Below are positions 5,166-10,180 of a DNA stretch of 10,180 nt, piece by piece (within the stretch, counting starts at the first letter, position 1; each line of letters opens with the position of its first letter). The notes beneath the pieces are model-generated. The model was not told the DNA's origin, made no database searches, and saw only the letters and a list, made by a program, of their open reading frames with translations. The translations under genes were made by a program, and so were the position numbers. The stretch comes from JASFRI01 sp050115015 (GTDB lineage: Bacteria > Acidobacteriota > Polarisedimenticolia > CBDVAL01): contig JASFRI010000135.1 in assembly GCA_050115015.1 (NCBI GenBank), positions 1-10,180 of the forward strand, in the 5' to 3' direction.

Positions 5166-7208
5166 ATGACCGCGACGACCGATCTGGAGCGCCTCAGCAT
5201 CGATACCATCCGCACCCTGGCCATGGATGCCGTGCAGCAGGCCAACTCGGGGCACCCTGGCACCCCGATGGCGCTGGCCCCCCTGGGGTATCTGCTGTGG
5301 ACGAGGTTCCGCCGTCACAATCCGGCGGATCCCGCCTGGCCCGCCCGGGATCGCTTCATCCTCTCGAACGGGCACGCCTCGATGCTGCAGTACGCTCTCC
5401 TGCACCTCACCGGATACGATCTCACCCTCGAGGACCTGAAGCAGTTCCGGCAGTGGGACAGCCGCACACCGGGGCATCCCGAGAATCTCGTCACCCCCGG
5501 GGTCGAGCTGACCACGGGTCCGCTGGGGCAGGGGTTCGCCAACGGGGTCGGGATGGCGATGGCCGCCGAGTTCCTCTCGCGCCGATTCGACCAGGAAGGG
5601 TTCGAGCTGTTCGACCAGCGGATCTATGCCATCGCGTCCGACGGCGACCTGATGGAGGGGATCAGTCACGAGGCCGCTTCCCTCGCCGGCCACCTGAAGC
5701 TCGGGCGGCTGATCTACTTCTTCGACGACAATCACATCACCATCGAGGGGGACACCGCCCTCGCGTTCACCGAGGACGTCGACCGCCGCTTCGACGCCTA
5801 CGGCTGGCATACCCAGTCGGTGGAGGATGCCGAGGACCTCGAGGCCCTGGCCGCGGCCATCGAGGCGGCCCGGGCGGATCCCCGGCCATCGCTGATCCGG
5901 GTGCGGTCCCACATCGCCTTCCCCAGCCCGAACAAGCAGGACACCGCGGACGCCCACGGCTCCCCCCTGGGTGCGGATGAGGTGAAGGCCACCAAGGAGA
6001 TCATGGGCTGGCCGGCGGACGAGACCTTCCGGGTGCCCGAGGAGGTCCTCGCTCACTGCGGCGCGGTCCGGGATCGCGGCGCGCAGCAGCAGGAGGAGTG
6101 GGAGGCCCGGCTGCGGAGCTACGAGACGAGCTTCCCGGAGGAGGCCGCGGAGCTGCGTCGCTGCCTGGCGGGAGAGCTTCCGGACGGCTGGGACGACGAC
6201 CTCCCCCGGTTCGAGGCATCCCCCAAGGGGATGGCGACCCGGGTGTCGGCGGGCAAGGTGCTCGGGACGCTCATGGAGCGCATCCCGAACCTGGTCGGCG
6301 GCTCCGGAGACCTGGCGCCCTCCACGAAGACGTTGCAGCCTCGCCTGGGGACCTTCGGGGACGGCGGGGATGTCCCCCGCAACGTCCACTTCGGGGTCCG
6401 GGAGCACGCGATGGGAGCCATCTGCACGGGGATGGCGCTGCACGGCGGCGTGATCCCGTTCGCGGCGACCTTTTTCGTGTTCACGGACTACATGCGGCCG
6501 GCGATGCGGCTGGCAGCGCTGTCCGAGCAGCGTGTGATCTACGTCCTCACCCACGACAGCATCGGCCTCGGGGAGGACGGGCCGACCCACCAGCCGGTGG
6601 AGCACCTGGCCGGCCTGCGGGCGATGCCGGACATGACGGTCATCCGCCCGGGCGACGCGAACGAGGCCCGGCACGCCTGGATCGCGGCGCTGCGCCGGGA
6701 GGGACCGGTGGCGCTCGTCCTGAGCCGGCAGAGCGTGCCGACCCTCGACCGCAAGGAGCTGGGCGCGGCGTCGGGTGCCGAGAAGGGTGCGTACATCCTC
6801 GCCGACGCGAACCTCGGCGAGCCCGAGATGATCCTGATCGCCACCGGCTCGGAGGTGGCGGTCACCCTGGAGGCCCGAAGCCGGCTCGAGGCGGCGGGCG
6901 TCGCCACCCGCGTCGTCTCGATGCCGTCGTGGGAGCTGTTCGAGGAACAGCCCCGGGCCTACCGCGACCGGGTCCTGCCGCCTGCGATCCGCGCCCGGGT
7001 GGCCGTCGAGGCGGCCTCCCCGCTCGGCTGGGAGCGCTGGGTGGGGGACGCCGGCGAGATCGTCGGGATCGACACCTTCGGCGCCTCCGCGCCCTCCAAG
7101 GTCCTCATGGAGCGCTTCGGGTTCACGGCGGAGCACGTGGAGCGCCGCGCACGTCTCGTCCTGTCACGGGTCCGTGCCGGCAGGCAGGAAGCAGCCGGCG
7201 GGGAGTGA
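5166..7208 (+). CDS. tkt: Transketolase
   Basis: This thiamine diphosphate enzyme moves two-carbon units between sugar phosphates in the non-oxidative pentose phosphate pathway (and the Calvin cycle where present). The 680-residue protein is slightly longer than E. coli TktA and complete. The pyrophosphate-binding half shows NSGHPGTPMALAP (27-39, with H30), SNGHASMLQY (67-76, H70), GPLGQGFANGVGMA (118-131) and the ThDP/metal motif SDGDLMEG...FFDDN (158-189, with D159 and N189). The second half begins near residue 356 and carries GSGDLAPSTKT (379-389), the catalytic REHA (E413 at 412-415) and 'TDYMRPAMRLAALS' with 'THDSIGLGEDGPTHQPVEHL', followed by the C-terminal transketolase domain. The ATG at 5166 follows AGGAG with a 5-nt gap. 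rpiB starts 3 bp after its stop, so the two share an operon. Confidence 0.97.
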   Translation: MTATTDLERLSIDTIRTLAMDAVQQANSGHPGTPMALAPLGYLLWTRFRRHNPADPAWPARDRFILSNGHASMLQYALLHLTGYDLTLEDLKQFRQWDSRTPGHPENLVTPGVELTTGPLGQGFANGVGMAMAAEFLSRRFDQEGFELFDQRIYAIASDGDLMEGISHEAASLAGHLKLGRLIYFFDDNHITIEGDTALAFTEDVDRRFDAYGWHTQSVEDAEDLEALAAAIEAARADPRPSLIRVRSHIAFPSPNKQDTADAHGSPLGADEVKATKEIMGWPADETFRVPEEVLAHCGAVRDRGAQQQEEWEARLRSYETSFPEEAAELRRCLAGELPDGWDDDLPRFEASPKGMATRVSAGKVLGTLMERIPNLVGGSGDLAPSTKTLQPRLGTFGDGGDVPRNVHFGVREHAMGAICTGMALHGGVIPFAATFFVFTDYMRPAMRLAALSEQRVIYVLTHDSIGLGEDGPTHQPVEHLAGLRAMPDMTVIRPGDANEARHAWIAALRREGPVALVLSRQSVPTLDRKELGAASGAEKGAYILADANLGEPEMILIATGSEVAVTLEARSRLEAAGVATRVVSMPSWELFEEQPRAYRDRVLPPAIRARVAVEAASPLGWERWVGDAGEIVGIDTFGASAPSKVLMERFGFTAEHVERRARLVLSRVRAGRQEAAGGE

Positions 7209-7211
7209 ACG

Positions 7212-7661
7212 GTGCGATTTGCCGTCTCCTCCGACCATGCCGGATTTCCGATGAAGCAGATCGTCGTCCAGCGGCTGGAGGAGCTCGGCCATGAGGTGCT
7301 GGACCTCGGCACCGACTCCACGGCGCCGGTGGATTACCCGGACTTCGCCGCTTTGGCCGGCCGGGCCATCCTCGACGGACGAGTCGAGCGGGCCGTGGTG
7401 CTCTGCGGCAGCGGCGGGGGGGCGGCCATCGCCGCCAACAAGCTGGCCGGCATCCGCGCAGCGGTCTGCCACGACGCCTACTCCGCGCACCAGGTCGTGG
7501 AGCACGACGACGTGAACGTCCTCTGCCTCGGCGCGCGGGTCATCGGGCCGGCCCTGGCCGGCGAGCTCCTGAAGGCGTTCGCGGGCGCCCGGTTCAGCGG
7601 GGACGAACGGCATCAGCGCCGCCTGGACAAGATCGGGGCCCTGGAAAAGGAGACGCGCTAG
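7212..7661 (+). CDS. rpiB: Ribose-5-phosphate isomerase B
   Basis: This enzyme interconverts ribose 5-phosphate and ribulose 5-phosphate, supplying substrate for the transketolase encoded just upstream. The 149-residue protein matches the RpiB/LacAB family in full. It has SSDHAGFPMK at 6-15 (D8, H9), DYPDFA at 41-46, the catalytic-cysteine loop CGSGGGAAIAANK at 65-77 (C65), the segment SAHQVVEHDDVNVLCLGAR at 91-109 (H98 equivalent to the E. coli active-site His99) and the C-terminal phosphate-site region DERHQRR. The loop usually reads CG(T/S)GIG; here Ile is replaced by Gly, which keeps the fold plausible but is a little unusual. The start is GTG at 7212, with GGGGAG inside the end of tkt as its ribosome site. 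Translational coupling to tkt is likely. Confidence 0.95.
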   Translation: MRFAVSSDHAGFPMKQIVVQRLEELGHEVLDLGTDSTAPVDYPDFAALAGRAILDGRVERAVVLCGSGGGAAIAANKLAGIRAAVCHDAYSAHQVVEHDDVNVLCLGARVIGPALAGELLKAFAGARFSGDERHQRRLDKIGALEKETR

Positions 7662-7702
7662 CACCCGCCCCTTCTCGCCCACCAGGGCCGAGGACGTTCG
7701 AG

Positions 7703-8527
7703 ATGACCCGGAAGCAACCGACCCGCAAGGCGAAGCTCACCGTGCGCAACGCCGACCGTCACGATCTCTACCAGCGGAGCGTGCAGTCGGCGGAGACCGA
7801 CGTCCGGTTCCTGTCACGCCGCTTCAAGCAGGTGGTGGGCCGGCCCCTCCGCACCTTCCGCGAGGATTTCTGCGGCACGGCACTGCTGTGCTCCGAGTTC
7901 GTCAAGCTGCACCGCGAGAATCGCGCCGTCGGCGTCGATCTGCACGGCCCGACCCTGGACTGGGGGCGCAAGCGCAATCTCGCCGCCCTCACCGAGGATC
8001 AGCGGCGCCGGATCACCCTCCTGCAGGCAAACGTGCTGGACGTCCGCCGCCCGCGGGTCGACGTCCTCGTCGCGATGAACTTCAGCTACTGGGTCTTCAA
8101 GACCCGGCGCGACCTGCTGGGATACCTTCGGAACGCCCGGCGTTCCGTCGTGGAGGATGGGATGCTGCTGGTGGACCTGTTCGGGGGCAGCGAGTCCCAG
8201 GTCGAGCAGGAGGAGCGCACGTCCCACGGCGCCTTCACCTACGTCTGGGACCAGTCGAAGTTCGATCCGGTGACCCACGACTACCTCTGCAAGATCCACT
8301 TCGAGTTCCGGGACGGGAGCCGGCTCCGCAACGCCTTCGTGTACGACTGGCGGCTCTGGACCCTCCCCGAGGTGCAGGAGCTGATGGAGGAGGCCGGATT
8401 CCGCGACGTCCACGTGCTCTGGGAGCTGACGGATCGCAAGACCAACCGCGGCAACGGGGTGTTTCGCAAGGTCGTGCGGGGAGACGCGGACGAGGGCTGG
8501 ATCGCCTACGTCGTCGGCCGGCGCTAG
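7703..8527 (+). CDS. Class I SAM-dependent methyltransferase, substrate unknown
   Basis: This is a 274-residue protein starting at ATG 7703, with a weak GAGGA upstream. It has a Rossmann-type methyltransferase core. The SAM-binding motif I region is TFREDFCGTALLCSEFV (51-67), followed by the acidic strand end AVGVDLHGPTLDWGRKRN (75-92, D79), LLQANVLDV (106-114) and DVLVAMNFSYWVFKTRRDL (120-138). The second half (EDGMLLVDLFGG at 151-162, then an antiparallel region with YDWRLWTLPEVQELMEEAGF) completes the fold. The FCGTALL variant of motif I marks a group of uncharacterised bacterial methyltransferases. Whether it modifies a small molecule, protein or RNA cannot be told. It follows rpiB by 41 bp with no visible terminator, so it may be the last gene of the tkt-rpiB operon. 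Neighbour function gives no clear hint of the substrate. Confidence 0.85.
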   Translation: MTRKQPTRKAKLTVRNADRHDLYQRSVQSAETDVRFLSRRFKQVVGRPLRTFREDFCGTALLCSEFVKLHRENRAVGVDLHGPTLDWGRKRNLAALTEDQRRRITLLQANVLDVRRPRVDVLVAMNFSYWVFKTRRDLLGYLRNARRSVVEDGMLLVDLFGGSESQVEQEERTSHGAFTYVWDQSKFDPVTHDYLCKIHFEFRDGSRLRNAFVYDWRLWTLPEVQELMEEAGFRDVHVLWELTDRKTNRGNGVFRKVVRGDADEGWIAYVVGRR

Positions 8528-8534
8528 AGGTCCG

Positions 8535-8605
8535 GCCGAAGAGTCTGCTGTCGCCCGCCGAAGGGTCTTGCGCGGCGAGTCCAGGGCGCGCCGAGGAGTC
8601 GATGC
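8535..8605 (+). repeat. Short imperfect direct repeats in a convergent intergenic gap
   Basis: GCCGAAGAGTCTGC (8535-8548), GCCGAAGGGTCTTGC (8557-8571) and GCCGAGGAGTCGATGC (8590-8605) are three similar units on the same strand in the 187-bp gap between the methyltransferase and the converging secreted-protein gene. Spacing is irregular (22 and 33 bp). The rest of the gap (8606-8714) holds no convincing gene. It has one GC-only hairpin (CCGCG/CGCGG at 8671-8684) without a T tract, so I do not call it a terminator. The repeats may be chance similarity in GC-rich DNA. Confidence 0.25.
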
Positions 8606-8714
8606 CCCATGCCCCTGGTTCGGGGGCGCAGATCAACGAGGTGCAACGCCGAATGCCAACACCCATCGGTCCGCGGCCGCGCGGGGTCTTGCCGCTGCCT
8701 GCTGGGGGCGCTCC

Positions 8715-10180
8715 TCAGTCCCCGTAGTGGCCGACGGGACCCGGCTCCCCGTCGGTGCCGACGTCGGCCACGAGGTAGAAGCCAATCCCTCCCGGCCCCG
8801 GATTCCACCCGTCCTGGAAGCCGGGATCGAGCAGGGAGCCGTCGGCGTCGGCGAGGGTGACGTCGACGAACCCGGTGTCCTCCGGGAAGCTCGCGGGAGG
8901 CATCGTCGACGGCACCGCGCTGGCCGCCCGGTAGACCCGGTAGCCGAGCCCCGCCACCGCGTGGCATGCGTCGAGGCTCCCCCCCCAGGACAGGGCTCCG
9001 GAGGCGTTCAGCATCAGGCCCTGGACCGCCGCCGTCGGAGCGCAGGCGGCGGGGCAGTCGTTCGCATCGCAGCCGCCGCCGTCCAGCTCCAGCACCAGCG
9101 CCTGGTCCGGGCCGGAGAAGGGGAAGCCGCCGTTCGTGGTGAACGCGGCGAGCAGCGTGGCCTCCTCGCCGCAGGCGGCGGCGCCATCGATGCGGGCGGT
9201 GAGAACGGCCTGGACCTGCCCGCCCGCCGGGATGTCGCCGAGGTCGACCGCCGGCGTGAGCACCTCCAGCGACGGCGTCGAGGAGGTGACCTGGACCATC
9301 GCCCCCAGCGCGGGGCCGACCCCACGGTTCTCCACGGTCAGCCCCAGCGAGACGACCTCCCCCGCGTCGGGGACGCCGTCCGCGTCGGTGCACGCGGTGT
9401 TCGCGGTGTCGTCCAGCACCGCGAGCCCCGCGACCGCCGGGGCGGCGGCCAGGGTGCCGCACACCTCGACGTCGTCCAGGTAGAAGCCGCCATCCGTGAC
9501 GCTGTAGTCGGACTTCATCCGGAACCGGACAAGGGCGGCGGGCTCGCCGTCCAGCGCGGACAGGTCGATGTGCGCCCGCCGCCAGCCGCGATCGCTGGCG
9601 GTGCCCGTCCAGAGTAGATCCCAGGTCACGCCGTCGGCGCTCCCTTCCACCGAGGCGAAGTCGAAGCCCTCCTCGGTGCTGATCCAGCGCTGCAGGTCCA
9701 GCTCCGACCCGGTGAAGTGGCTCAGGTCCAGCGTCGGCAGGGTCAGCAGGTGGTCCCCGGCGTTGCCGTAGTTTCCGGTGAGGTTCGTGCCGTAGACATT
9801 CTGGCCGGTCGCGCCGCTGCCGGGGCCGTGGCCGAAGGCCAGCGCGGTGGGCTGTCCGAAGGCCCAGCCCGTGGGGTCGCTGTTGACGATGGTCCAGCCC
9901 GGGTCGATGTCCAGCGGCTCCACGAGGGAACAGCCCTCCCGCCGGGCCGAGATGGGAAGCTCGGTGAACCGCGGCGGCTGGCACAGGGCGTCCGCGGCGG
10001 AGAAGAACACCAGCACCGTGGCGACGTGATCCGCCGGCGTCACGGGGTCCGCGGTCACCTGGAACCCGTCGTCGGATGGTAGCGAGGAGGCGCCGCCGGC
10101 CAGGTCCGGGTAGCCGGCGGACGGATCCAGGATCGAGAGGAACGGATCCGTCGAGCCCAGCGTCGCGGTGATACCGGTCA
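8715..10180 (-). CDS. C-terminal part of a large secreted multidomain protein, 5' end outside window
   Basis: The frame is open to the right edge, so the GTG at 10058 is an internal codon and 487 residues are visible before the TGA at 8717-8715. In order they show the end of a CARDB-like bacterial Ig-type domain (ATLGSTDPFLSIL... to about 10000), then a lectin/MAM-like jelly-roll domain (about 9926-9456; GWAFGQPTALAFG, DLQRWISTEEGFDFASVEGSADG, FYLDDVEVCG). A second CARDB-like domain follows (about 9431-9084; DADGVPDAGEVVSLGLTVENRG). The C-terminus is fibronectin type III-like (about 9041-8718; YRVYRAAS, GIGFYLVADVG). This arrangement is typical of C-terminal regions of secreted peptidases (for example M6, S8, M14 or C25 families) in environmental bacteria, but no catalytic domain is in view. 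Many cysteines suggest extracytoplasmic disulfides. It ends without a sorting motif that I recognise. Confidence 0.8.
   Translation of the reverse strand, partial: TGITATLGSTDPFLSILDPSAGYPDLAGGASSLPSDDGFQVTADPVTPADHVATVLVFFSAADALCQPPRFTELPISARREGCSLVEPLDIDPGWTIVNSDPTGWAFGQPTALAFGHGPGSGATGQNVYGTNLTGNYGNAGDHLLTLPTLDLSHFTGSELDLQRWISTEEGFDFASVEGSADGVTWDLLWTGTASDRGWRRAHIDLSALDGEPAALVRFRMKSDYSVTDGGFYLDDVEVCGTLAAAPAVAGLAVLDDTANTACTDADGVPDAGEVVSLGLTVENRGVGPALGAMVQVTSSTPSLEVLTPAVDLGDIPAGGQVQAVLTARIDGAAACGEEATLLAAFTTNGGFPFSGPDQALVLELDGGGCDANDCPAACAPTAAVQGLMLNASGALSWGGSLDACHAVAGLGYRVYRAASAVPSTMPPASFPEDTGFVDVTLADADGSLLDPGFQDGWNPGPGGIGFYLVADVGTDGEPGPVGHYGD

Noticed and set aside
5079..7136. 685-codon minus-strand open frame opposite transketolase
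   Set aside because: The plus-strand frame has all transketolase motifs, while the antisense protein is biased in composition and has none. It is the usual mirror frame in high-GC DNA.
8671..8684. GC-only hairpin as terminator of the converging genes
   Set aside because: The five-pair stem has no following T run in either direction, and such stems are common in this composition.
8524..9984. Long minus-strand frame overlapping the secreted protein
   Set aside because: It is an Arg/Gly-rich frame with no domain content; the neighbouring minus-strand frame has clear CARDB-like, jelly-roll and fibronectin-like features.

Overview
The window is about 70% GC and tightly packed, with short gaps and genes on both strands. 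All coding regions read cleanly, and I see no frameshift, insertion sequence, tRNA, rRNA or CRISPR array. The gene mix and composition suggest an environmental Gram-negative bacterium of the Acidobacteriota or Myxococcota kind. It includes a polysaccharide-export protein end, a lipobox lipoprotein, a DCC/lipase-maturation-factor membrane protein and a large secreted protein with CARDB-like and fibronectin-like domains. The phylum is an inference from style of gene content, not a measured assignment.

Layout. Bases 1-74 hold the last codons of a protein ending like the SLBB polysaccharide-export family. A CYTH-domain (class IV adenylate cyclase-like) gene follows almost immediately (76-588, +). 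It converges on a minus-strand operon running from 3050 down to 612: a SnoaL-like (NTF2-fold) lipoprotein, then a small one-domain bPH2 membrane protein, then a large three-domain bPH2 membrane protein. The last two resemble the Bacillus YdbS/YdbT pair. A 159-bp divergent region (3051-3209) with an AT-rich island separates this operon from a plus-strand gene at 3210-5066. That gene fuses an N-terminal DCC (DUF393) thiol-disulfide oxidoreductase-like domain to a multi-spanning lipase maturation factor (LMF) domain.

Next on the plus strand come transketolase (5166-7208) and ribose-5-phosphate isomerase B (7212-7661), only 3 bp apart. A class I SAM-dependent methyltransferase follows (7703-8527). 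Transketolase and RpiB act together in the non-oxidative pentose phosphate pathway, so their coupling makes metabolic sense; the methyltransferase substrate is unknown. A strong TTGACA element overlaps the stop codon of the DCC-LMF gene, and a GC-rich stem-loop followed by four T lies in the transketolase leader. From 8715 to the right edge, on the minus strand, is the C-terminal part of a large secreted multidomain protein whose N-terminus lies outside the window.

Most of the content is ordinary housekeeping or envelope biology, and I did not find convincing evidence of a wholly new system. The points most worth a second look are the DCC-LMF fusion with its unusual translation start, the leader stem-loop in front of transketolase, and the bPH2 domain array with its lipoprotein partner.
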